A stretch of 64,000 nucleotides of DNA, from the NCBI GenBank assembly GCA_043228905.1, contig JBHGNT010000013.1, positions 496,001 through 560,000 of the forward strand. Direction: 5' to 3'. Shown one piece after another: positions 11,552-20,464 of the stretch; position 1 is the stretch's first letter; every line of letters starts with the position of its first letter. The notes under the pieces were generated by a model. It saw nothing but the letters and a program-made list of their open reading frames with translations, was not told the origin of the DNA and ran no database searches. Position numbers and translations under genes: made by a program. Source of the DNA: Azolla caroliniana (Eukaryota > Polypodiophyta).

Positions 11552-11926
11552 ATGACTTCTAGACGAAACCATAAGGAAACACACGAAGAAATTATAAGTA
11601 AGGAGGAATTTTTAGATGTCCTTAACCGTTTAGTTAAAATAGAAAAATGGGCGAAAGAGATTAAAGCCGAAAAACAAAAAGATAAGGAAGAAAGAGAACT
11701 GCTTATTGCTGAAGTAGCGAAACTTAAACTAGCCAATGTGAACCTTCAAAAACAAATTAAGGACCTTGGGACATGTAGGAAAGATGGTAAAATATCTTCC
11801 CTAGAGGATATTAAGGATGAGATAAAAAAGGTTAAGGAAGAGGTTAAAAGCGATATAGAATTTAATTTAGCAAAAATTGGGTGGGTTGATGTAGTAAAAC
11901 GTAATATTAAAAAAGAACTAGGATGA
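11552..11926 (+). CDS. LINE B coiled-coil protein fragment (ORF1-like or N-terminal segment)
   Basis: An ATG-initiated frame of 124 residues is rich in Lys and Glu with heptad-like spacing (VKIEKWAKEIKAEKQ, then LLIAEVAKLKLANVNLQKQI), predicting a coiled coil over about residues 25-75. It lies where a LINE ORF1 or the start of a single LINE ORF would be. It ends at a stop close to the internal deletion, so the original protein was probably longer. No zinc knuckle or RNA-binding motif is visible. The LINE assignment rests on position inside LINE B and not on homology. Confidence 0.45.
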   Translation: MTSRRNHKETHEEIISKEEFLDVLNRLVKIEKWAKEIKAEKQKDKEERELLIAEVAKLKLANVNLQKQIKDLGTCRKDGKISSLEDIKDEIKKVKEEVKSDIEFNLAKIGWVDVVKRNIKKELG

Positions 11927-11990
11927 AAACATTGTAAACACTACCCTTGTAAACATTGTAAAACGTAATATTAAGCTCTTCGACTCATTA

Positions 11991-13103
11991 GTGACCCCTT
12001 CCCTCATGCATGCATCAGTAGTATGGGCTCCATGTCTACCATCTTTCATGTGGACGCAATTAGAGAGACCTTTGGTGACGATGTTATCACGTCAACTCCG
12101 AAGCAAATCGACAGTACCACATGACATTATTAGAGCAGAGTTCAGTCTACCCCTGATGTTAGTAGAAGCACTGTTTCAAGTGGTAGTTTTTATTCATCGG
12201 ATACATAGTCAACCACAAGATAGGATATCCCGTCCAGCCTTTGAGGCATCCTGATCCCTACATGCGTCTGGAGACACTAGCTCTTGGTATAACATTGTGG
12301 TGAGTTGGTTACTTGCAAACGGCATAAACATTAATAACCTACTTCCCCTTAAGTACAACCATGGGACTGACTAAACCCTAATCTCTCATGAAGACCATAA
12401 TAAAGTGATACGCCAAGAAATATGGCAAATTTACACTCGATATAAATGGATCACCCCACGAGAGGCACTCCCATCGAAAATGTTGTAGTATAAGGAACAT
12501 TTCTTGCACTTCTCTAAGTTAGGTTTTATCACACAACCAAGATATCTAGATACATTCTTATCAAATGCACTAAGGGTGGCCATTGGACAACTTAGGATAT
12601 CATCTCACCAACTTGAGATTGAGAATGGTCAAGCTAATAGAGTCCCTAGAGAGGAAAGACCATGTAGGTTATGCCAAATAGAGATAGAGGATAAGTATCA
12701 CTTCACATGCAAGTGCCTAGCTTATGCCGAGATACGGGCGGAATACCAAGACATATTAGGACCCTCTTCCCCCCTCTCCAAACTATTAGATACCCCGAGT
12801 GTAAAGAGACTAGGTAGGTATATCTTAGAACTAAAACAAGATAGGGAGAATAAATTACAAAGTGTTAAACATAACCCTTTTGCTATTTATCAACATGTAA
12901 CTAGTTTAATTTTTCAGGAACAAGGGGAGACGACGAATGTGGATACACTTACACCGCTTGGCCTCTCCCTTGAGGAAGCAAAAATGCAAAGAACAACCAA
13001 ACGCCCTCGGATGTTGGGCTTCAAAACAAGTCGACGTGGAGTAGAAAAGATTAAGAAGATAAGGGAATGTGAGTTATGTCGACTAGAAGCTATGGTTGGA
13101 TAA
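11991..13103 (+). pseudogene. LINE B copy 1, C-terminal half of the RT protein
   Basis: Two frames (11991-12254 and 12504-13103, with a stop-containing join between) match the C-terminal region of the LINE B RT on the minus strand at 18154-19197 almost residue for residue. The Cys/His segment CRLCQIEIEDKYHFTCKC resembles the zinc-binding region found downstream of many LINE RTs. The catalytic RT palm is absent, so the copy is dead. Confidence 0.75.
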
Positions 13104-13383
13104 TCTTTTACATTGGGACCACGAGCCACATCCACATCACAACCCTTTGACCTCTTGCTTCTCTTCAAGAGACTTGGATGGAAATGAAATTAGGCCTAGT
13201 TGAACATTATTTTCATTGTAGAACATGTTTTTTATATAGAACAGTCTTGTTATTTTCATAGAACTATTTAGCTTAAACTCTATTTTTATCTTATTTTTAT
13301 TTTTACTTTCGATGAATGGGTAAATATCCCATTTTTTTGTAAACCATTTGTCTCATGGGCGAATTTTAGCCTTAGAAGATGTT

Positions 13384-13390
<7 letters not shown>

Positions 13391-13432
<42 letters not shown>

Positions 13433-13507
13433 CTTGTCTTACGTACACACACACACACATGGTTCACTTCCGCTACACAAGATCACCTACACTCATGCTT
13501 CTTTACA
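13391..13507 (+). repeat. (CT)n tract and 3' LTR of copia element 1, second part
   Basis: A (CT)n tract (13391-13429) is longer than the roughly 15-bp tract of the left LTR. It is followed by CTACTTGTCTTACG, an AC run and GATCACC...CTTCTTTACA, aligning with 6557-6631. Confidence 0.85.
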
Positions 13508-13793
13508 AGAGCATTTCAATATATATTGATTTTAAAATAGAGACTAACACTTTTTATATGAGAAAGTTGTCGTGAATAAATGTTTATGCATCTGTATATG
13601 GATGTTGTGAGCATAACCTAGAAAAGCCAAAGGAACAAGCCCTAAAAAATCAAGGGTCAAGCTATAGTCCAACAAGGTGTGGACACAACATGAGAAAGGC
13701 ATGCATTGATTGATGTGAATAAGACATACTAGAGAGAAAGCTCAATTGGGCCAATTTAGATGAGGCATTGATATTCTTTGAGTTTTGTTTTGT
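13508..13793. other. Short non-coding spacer between the copia element and LINE A copy 1
   Basis: No coding or RNA feature recognised. Presumably the old host flank. Confidence 0.4.
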
Positions 13794-13811
13794 AGAGAGA
13801 GAGAGAGAGAG
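13794..13811. repeat. (GA)n tract at the 3' end of LINE A copy 1
   Basis: Nine GA units directly abut the LINE A 3' terminus (element on the minus strand, so in its sense the tail reads CT). Confidence 0.95.
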
Positions 13812-15024
13812 TATATTATCGTCTTCGGAGGTCAAATATGACCTATGAGACCAAAAATATTACATTTCACGTGATACGTGTGAAGGTGACTAGCGACTCT
13901 CGATGTTCAAGAACTTTACCAATGAATGTTGCAATCAAGAGTGCACATCGTGGTTGTGAGAGAAATTCGTGCAAGGATTGGGTTGGATCGAAGAGATGTG
14001 GAAAGCATGGTCGAATATGATCAAAGGTTGAGCATTGTATCAAAGTGTGACTCAGATTCGCAAACTTGTTTAGGGCGAAGTGTTCATAGCGGACCACCCT
14101 CATCACTTGTGCCCCAACATTCTGTCTCACATCGCAATGGATGTGAGCTAAGTCGCATGGAAGCAATGTTTCAAATGGCAGATAACGGTATGGGCTCTAA
14201 CATGTATCGATGTGTATGGTTTCCCCATTCCGCAAAGAATATGGTTTTGTAGTTAGGTGCAACATGTGTAGTATAATGTGTGAAGCATGTGCCTCCACAT
14301 TTGTCCCATGTCATGATACATTGGTGTTGCAAAAAGGCCTCATTTACAGAGGAATCTAGTGACGCATCATGAAGCAAGTGTCTCGCATCCCATCTACCAA
14401 ACCATTTTTCTAAATCTTGCATCCAACCGGAACAAAAAATATTGTTTTTATACGTCTTTTGGATCTTTTTGCTTGCTTCCCATGCAATTCTAGGAAATCG
14501 ATGTGAGGGACTTTGTTGAACCTTAAGTATGTATTCAACAACCCTTTCCATGGCCAAGATCTCAATGGGAAGCGATCCCGTCTCAAGGACGAGGAGGGTG
14601 TAGGGCGTTTCTTTCTTAACTTGTAGAAACTTTGTAACAAAATGTTTTTGGACATTTTCAAAATCTTTAAACATAGATTTAGGGATTCTACCGCCCCATA
14701 CTTCCACCCCATAAAGAAGAACCGGTGTCACCAAAGTGTCGAAAAGATATTTCTTGAGGACCCAACACTTAATATCTCCAAGATTGCATGTGTTCTCAAA
14801 TGCATAGTATGATCGTTTACCCGCCTCTAAGCAGCGTGTAGCACAATCATTCCATTTCTTATTTGAAGGAACTTCAAGGCCAAGATATTTGAAGCTTTCC
14901 ACACATTCAAGTGGCTCATTGTTGTACATATTGCATGGTTTATCTCTTTTTTGGCTCTTCACAAACATAATCTTTGTTTTAGAGCTATTGAGACTTAATC
15001 TAGTATGCATGCAAAAATTGTTTT
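13812..15024 (-). mobile_element. LINE A copy 1, 5'-truncated
   Basis: On the minus strand, 14171-15010 encodes the RT C-terminal part: RLSLNSSKTKIMFVKSQKR, then ESFKYLGLEVPSNKKW, LVTPVLLYGVEVWGG and ASLDSSVNEAFLQHQCIMTW. The palm with YADD is missing because the copy is truncated at about 15024. The 3' end carries a small inverted repeat (AGGTCA...TGACCT at 13829-13844) and terminates at a (GA)n tract on the + strand. Another (GA)n tract (15025-15039) lies at the truncated 5' end, so the copy sits between GA repeats. It is a close relative of LINE A copy 2 at 16436-17815. Confidence 0.8.
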
Positions 15025-15039
15025 AGAGAGAGAGAGAGA
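15025..15039. repeat. (GA)n tract between LINE A copy 1 and a LINE C fragment
   Basis: About seven GA units sit at the junction of two LINEs in opposite orientation. Confidence 0.9.
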
Positions 15040-16134
15040 TGTTGTAATTCTTTGCAAAAAGAGTTATTGTGTCTTCTCGGTTATTATGTTGGCTTAGAAA
15101 AGAGAGATTGTGCTCTCAATTTAATCATTTGTTTCATTTGGGGGTCAAAGAGGTGGGAGATATAATTGAGGCTGCATCTCAAAGAAATTTGGGTTTGTTG
15201 AAGCACGACAATTATTATGCAACCCGCCTACTTACAGGTTTATCTTGTAACAACAACAAAATATTGCATTGATGCAATGTCCTTTACGTTTACAAATAGG
15301 AGAGCAATTGTAGATTTATTGGTCTTTACGAGGCTAGACGTTGTTTTTACAAGTGACTATCAATCTTTTGTATCATTTCTCCGTTGAGTCTCTTCGATGG
15401 CGATCATCTGAGGTTGAAGAAGAATAGAAAATACATAACTCTAATTATGGATGGTGACAAAATCTTAAGACGTCGTTGACATTCTAAATTGGTGCTCGCA
15501 ACAACGGTCTTCATTTGGAGAGTTTTGATTGGGATTTGCCTTTGGGATTAGCTCTAAAGAGATGTGGACTAACAAAGGGCAATTGTTTCTTTTGCATTGT
15601 TCAAATGGAAGATAATACTCATTGTTTCATGCATTGTTTGATTGCTTGTCAAATTTGGAGTTACATTTCTCAAAATTGCCGAGTTTTATGACAATGTTAT
15701 TTGATGCCTAGACAATGGGTGTTCGCACAATTTACACAATTTGACCCAACATCACAGATGGAGATCATTTTCCTATTTCTGAGGTATTGGGGAATGCGTC
15801 ATAATTGGGACATGGGTGTTCGCACAATTTACACAATTTGACCCAACATCATAGATGGAGATCATTTTCCTATTTCTGAGGTATTGGGGAATGCTTTTGT
15901 ATTTTATGGTAGGCATGGAGTCAAAGCATATCTACGAAAGTTTACAGGAGTACTAATGTGGCAATTTTCATTATTGGAGAAAGTGGAAATTTTTTTCTCA
16001 GTGGAGTGTTCGCCTTGCCTATTGGCAATTCAACATGTTCCACAACCCATGTAGTTAGTGGGTGACCATACTCCATTGTGACACCCATTGTAAGTAGTGT
16101 TTTTCACAAACATTTATTAATATAATTGTGTGTT

Positions 16135-16138
<4 letters not shown>
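15040..16138 (+). mobile_element. LINE C fragment (3' part)
   Basis: Starts with a frame (15069-15272) like SSRLLCWLRKERLCSQFNHL, matching SSRVLFWHGKEKLRSQFNRL in the larger LINE C at 22252-23172. The homology continues with many stops through a zf-RVT-like segment to a 3' end (ATTAATATAATTGTGTGTTTTCACGA) that matches the end of the larger copy. It is bounded on both sides by (GA)n. A 97-bp tandem duplication lies inside it (about 15711-15895). Confidence 0.75.

Positions 16139-16194
<56 letters not shown>
16139..16194. repeat. (GA)n microsatellite between LINE C fragment and SINE
   Basis: About 28 GA units. The LINE C 3' end is immediately to the left and the SINE 5' end immediately to the right. 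Confidence 0.97.
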
Positions 16195-16197
<3 letters not shown>

Positions 16198-16421
16198 AGA
16201 TGGATGTAGCTAAGTTGGTAAGGTTGCCCAATGGAGACCAGGTGGTCATGGGTTCAACCCTTACATTCCACAGTGACATCTAGTGAATTAAGAGATATAT
16301 AAGAAGTATATAATAGAGAGGTGAGGAAGTTGGGTTTCGAACCCAAAACGCATTGCTTGTAGTGCTAACAACTTACCAGTAGGGTAAGGTAATTACGATA
16401 AATAATAATAATAATAAATAA
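16195..16421 (+). mobile_element. tRNA-derived SINE, copy 1
   Basis: A Pol III A-box-like TAGCTAAGTTGG (about 16206) and a B box GGTTCAACCC (about 16251) are spaced as in a tRNA gene and tRNA-derived SINEs. The same unit recurs in inverse orientation at 28640-28826, and its 3' half at 2415-2595. The body holds a second palindromic motif TTGGGTTTCGAACCCAA and ends in an (AATAAT)n-type tail. The 5' end directly abuts (GA)28. This is a SINE and not a functional tRNA: no cloverleaf with an anticodon could be drawn. Confidence 0.72.
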
Positions 16422-16435
16422 ATCAAGATAGATAT

Positions 16436-17815
16436 ATAGATTATATTATCGTCTTCAGAGGTCATATTTGACCTATGAGACCAAAAATATTACATTTCAC
16501 GTGATACGTGTGAAGGTGACTAGCGACTCTCGATGTTCAAGAACTTTACCAATGAATGTTGCAATCGAGAGTGCACATCGTGGTTGTGAGAGAAATTCGT
16601 TCAAGGATTGGGTTCGATCGAAGAGATGTGGAAAGAATGGTCGAATATGATCAAAGGCAGAGCATTGTATCAAAGTGTGATACTCAGACTCTCGAACTTG
16701 TTTAGGGCAAAGTGTGCATAGTCGGCCACTCTCATCACTTGTGCCCTAACGTTCTGTCTCACATCTCAATGCGTGTGAGCTAAGTTACATGGAAGCAATG
16801 CTCCGAATGGCAGATATCAGGATGGGCTCTAACATGTATCGATGTGTACGGCTTTCCCGTTCCCGAAGAATATAGTTTTGTGGTTAGGTGCAACATTTGT
16901 AGTATAATGTGTGAAGCGTGAGCCACCACATTTGTCCCATGTCATGATACATTGGCGTTGCAAAAAGGCCTCATTTACAGAGGAATCTAGTGACGCATCA
17001 TGAAGCAAGTGTCTCGCATCCCATCTACCAAACCATTTTTCTAAATCTTGCATCCAACCGGAACACAAAATTTTGCTTTTATGTGTCTTTTAGATCTTTT
17101 GCTTGCTTCCCATGCAATTCTAGGAAGTCGATGTGAGGGGCTTTTTTGAACCTTAAGCATGTATTCAACAACCCTTTCCATGGCCATGATCTCAATGGGA
17201 AGTGATCCCGTCTCAAGGACGAGGAGGGTGTACGGCGTTTCTTTCTTAACTTGTAGAAACTTCGTAAGAAAATGTTTTTGGACATTTTCAAACTCTTTCC
17301 ACGTAGATTTAGGGATGCTACCGCCCCATACTTCCACCCCATAAAGAAGAACCGGTGTCACCAAAGTGTCAAAAAGATATTTCTTGAGGACCCAACAATT
17401 AATATCTCCAAGATTGCATGTGATCTCAAATGCATAATATGCTCGCTTACCCGCCTCTAAGCAGCGGGTAGCACATTCCGTCCATTTCTTATTTGAAGGA
17501 ACTTCAAGGCCAAGATATTTGAAGCTTTCCACACATTCAAGTGGCTCATTGTTGTACATAATGCATGGTTTATCTCTTTTTTGACTCTTCACAAACATAA
17601 TCTTTGTTTTAGAGCTATTGAGACTTAATCTAGTATGCATGCAAAAAAAATTCAATGCCTTCATAAGCTTTTGTGCATCTCCTAAAGTATTTGCAAAAAG
17701 CACTACATCATCCGCATATAACAAAAGCATAATCACAACATTCCCAATGGCAACTTCTTCAACACATTCTTCCTTTACAAACTTGGTAACCATTTCTTCT
17801 AATTCATCAATGCAT
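16436..17815 (-). mobile_element. LINE A copy 2, 5'-truncated but with RT active-site block
   Basis: The minus-strand frame 17041-17793 includes VIMLLLYADDVVLFANTLGD (the YADD catalytic motif of LINE RTs) and then the same C-terminal blocks as copy 1 (KSQKRDKPC, ESFKYLGLEVPSNKKW, LLYGVEVWGG). Further 3' coding sequence lies in 16829-17068 after a stop or frameshift. The 3' inverted repeat is at 16459-16474. The truncated 5' end abuts (GA)n at 17816. At its 3' end there is only a TAGATATATAGATTA-type tract and no long GA run. Confidence 0.8.
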
Positions 17816-17838
17816 AGAGAGAGAGAGAGAGAGAGAGA
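17816..17838. repeat. (GA)n tract between LINE A copy 2 and LINE B copy 2
   Basis: It joins the truncated 5' end of one minus-strand LINE to the 3' end of the next minus-strand LINE. Confidence 0.95.
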
Positions 17839-20464
17839 AAGATATATTAACGTCTTCTAAGGCCAAAATTGGCCCATGAGACAAATGGTTTACAACAAAA
17901 AATGGGATATTTACCCATTCATCGAAAGTAAAAAATAAAAATAAAAATAGAAACATGTTCTACAATGAAAATGATATTATACTAGGCCTAATTTCATTTC
18001 CATCCAAGTCTCTCGAAGAGAAGCGGTAGGTCAAAGGGTTTCGATGTGGATGTGGCTCGTGGCCCCAATGTAAAAGGTAAAAGGTACCCCAACCATAGCT
18101 TCTAGTCAACGTACCTCACATTCCCTTATCTTCTTAATCCTTTCTACTCCTAGTCAACTTGTTTTGAAGCCCAACATCCGAGGGCGTTTGGTTGTTCTTT
18201 GTGTTTCGGCTTCCTCAAAAGAGAGGCATAACAGCATCAGTGTATCCACATTCATCGTCTGCCCTTGCTCTTGAAAAATTACACTAGTTACAAGTTGATG
18301 AATAGTAAAAGGGTTATGGTTAACACTTTGTAATTTATTCTCCCTATGTTGTTTTAGTTCTAAGATATACCTACCTAGTCTCTTTACACTCGGGGTATCT
18401 AATAGTTTGGAGAGGGTGGGAGAGGGTCCTAATATGTCTTGGTAATCCACTCGTATCTCAGCATAAGTTGGGCACTTGCATGTGAAATGATACTCATCCT
18501 CTATCTCTATGTGGCACAACCTACATAGCCTTTCCTCCCTAGGGACTCTATTAGCTCGACCATTCTCAATCTCAAGTTGGTGAGATGATATCCTAAGTTG
18601 TCCAATGGCAACCCTTACTGCATTTGATAAGAATGTATCTAGATATCTTGGTTGTGTAATAAAACCTAACTTAGAGAAGTGCAAGAAGTGTTCCTTATAG
18701 TACAACATTTTAGATGGGGGTGCCTCTCATGGGGTGATCCATTTATATCGAGTGTAAATTTGCTATATTTCTTGGTGTATCACTCTATTACTGTCTTCAT
18801 GAGATATTAGGGTTTAGTCAGTCCCATGGTTGTACTTAATGGGGGGTAGGTTATTAATGTTTATGCCATTTGCGAGTAACCAACTCACCACAATGTTATA
18901 CCAAGAGCTAGTGTCTCCCGACGCATGTAGGGATCGAGATGCCTCAAAGGCTCGACGGGATATCCTATCTTGTGGTTGGCTATGTATCCGATGAATAAAA
19001 ACTACCACTTGAAACAGTGCTTCTACTAACATCGGGGGTAGACTGAACTCTGCTCTAATAATGTCATGTGGTACTGTCGATTTGCTTCGGAGTTGACGTG
19101 ATAACATCGTCACCAAAGGTCTCTCTAATTGCATCCACATGAAAGATGGTAGACATGGAGCCCATACTACTGATGCATGCATGAGGGAAGGGGTCACTAA
19201 TGAGTCGAAGAGCCATCCCTTAGTTCGTGGCTCTTGAAAGTATGCCTAGTGGCCTTGTCTCTCTAGGAGTGAGAGGGATGCATACCCTCTCGTTAGCCTA
19301 TCTTTGGCTACCTGGGTCATCGAGAATTTACCTGAGCGAGCACTAAAAGTGACTCCCAAGTATACACATGATCCAACTACCGCAACTATTTTATGGGAGA
19401 GGATTAGGTGACATTTACTCCTAACTCGGGATGATGTATGAAAGATAAGGACTTTAGTTTTCGCTAGATTCACTATCAGCCCTCGTTGTGTACAAAAGTC
19501 ATCTAGGGCATTAAGATGCTTTTGTAGGTCGTGTTTTGACTCTGAGAGCAAGACAATGTCGTCTGCATAGAGTAAGAGACTAACTTGCATATCCCCAATA
19601 GCTAATCTCGTGCCTCCCTTACGAGCAATAAAATCAGTGATCTCATCAATGTAGATCCCAAAAAGAGTCAGTGATAGGGGGCAACCCTGTTTTACACCAA
19701 TGGTGCTAGTGAAACAATCGGATAGGCCACCTAGGGATCTTACACACCTAGAGACTTGCTCATATAGGGCATAAATGGCCCAAATCATGTCATTTGGTAT
19801 CTCCAAGCTCTTAAGTCTATCAAACAACTTCTCCCTAGGAACTGTGTCAAAGGCTTTGCGGAAGTCCACAAAGCAACAATATAGTTTCTTTTTACGAGCC
19901 TTCATCTGGTCAATTAAGCACCTAAGTGTGAAGATATGGCAAATAGTGGAGAAGGCTCATCTAAAGCCAGCCTGCTCAGGTGCTCGAAGACTTAATGTTT
20001 CCATATAATCGCTAAGCTCTACTTCCATTACCGCACCATATAGTTTAGCAAGCGTATGGCCTATCATAATGGTCCTATATGTATTTGGGTCCCCTCCTTT
20101 ATGTATAGCGGCCACTATGTTCAGGGTCCATTGTGGTGGAAAACCCTCGGCGAGGGTGCGGTTGAAGATTAGAGTGAGAAAGGGGGCTAGGCACTCTCGA
20201 ACATATATGATGTGCTCAGCTCGCAATCCTGTGTGGTCCATGGATTTCCTATGTTGTAATTTTTTTATGGCCTTCGTGACCCTAGAGGTCGTGAAAAATG
20301 TCCCCATGTTAGGTCGAGGTGTGGAAGGCATTGGGATGGGTGGTTGGTTCGGGACATGGTAGAGTCTCTCAATATATGTGTGCCAAATATTGGGATCCTC
20401 GGTGGGTGTTTATGGTTGCGGTTCCCGTAGTCTCTTCCATGCAAGGACTGATTTCCCAACATTT
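17839..20464 (-). mobile_element. LINE B copy 2 with reverse transcriptase, 5'-truncated
   Basis: The minus strand carries, in order from 5', an N-terminal RT segment (19957-20331: SRVTKAIKKLQHRKSMDHTG), the RT palm (19246-19905: CCFVDFRKAFDTVPREKLF, QGCPLSLTLFGIYIDEI, SLLLYADDIVLLSESKHD), the thumb region (18814-19197) and the Cys-rich C-terminus (18154-18708: CRLCHIEIEDEYHFTCKC). Stops and frameshifts separate them. The 3' end has a strong inverted repeat (GGCCAA/TTGGCC, 17859-17876) and abuts (GA)n on the + strand. The RT blocks are not typical of the common plant L1 lineage; the clade is uncertain. Confidence 0.82.
19246..19905 (-). pseudogene. LINE B reverse transcriptase palm domain
   Basis: A 219-residue open frame has the main RT signatures: DFRKAFDT (first catalytic Asp block), GVKQGCPLS and LLLYADDIVLL (YADD). 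Upstream sequence is in another frame, and its downstream continuation is also separate. No intact full-length RT exists here, but this core is not itself interrupted. It probably acted in target-primed reverse transcription. Confidence 0.75.

Larger units (their letters stand above)
11069..13390 (+). mobile_element. LINE B copy 1, internally deleted, nested in a copia LTR
   Basis: Inserted within the CT tract of the copia right LTR, so CT repeats flank both ends. The 5' part is CT- and GTC-rich (11070-11420), then comes a coiled-coil frame (11552-11926). The endonuclease and most of the RT are missing. From about 11970 the sequence matches the 3' half of LINE B copy 2 (minus strand, 17839-20464): LVTPSLMHASVVWAPCLPSF-like thumb sequence, then a Cys-rich CRLCQIEIEDKYHFTC segment. 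The 3' end is TTAGAAGATGTTAATAT followed by (CT)n, with no poly(A). Confidence 0.8.
6369..13507 (+). mobile_element. Degenerate Ty1/copia LTR retrotransposon with a LINE nested in its 3' LTR
   Basis: Left LTR is 6369-6631. A primer-binding site TGGTATCAAAGC follows at 6632. The right LTR starts at 10867 and shares TTGAGAATCAAA, CTAGTTTTGTAAATAGCAAA and TTGGTATTTAAACCAACC with the left one. It is interrupted after its CT tract at about 11069 and resumes at 13391-13507 with the same terminal GATCACC...CTTCTTTACA. The inside is in copia order: gag, GAG-pre-integrase, integrase, reverse transcriptase, RNase H. Many stops and frameshifts show it is old. A polypurine-like GAGGGGGAG occurs near 10625. 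I found no clear target-site duplication (left flank ATAGTTT, right flank AGAGCA). Confidence 0.88.

Noticed and set aside
6361-13515. Target-site duplication of copia element 1
   Set aside because: The bases just before 6369 and just after 13507 do not match convincingly. They may be lost, or the LTR borders may be off by a few bases.
16195-16290. Genuine tRNA gene
   Set aside because: A and B boxes are present, but acceptor and anticodon stems cannot be paired, and the unit is repeated with a long 3' body. A SINE explains it better.
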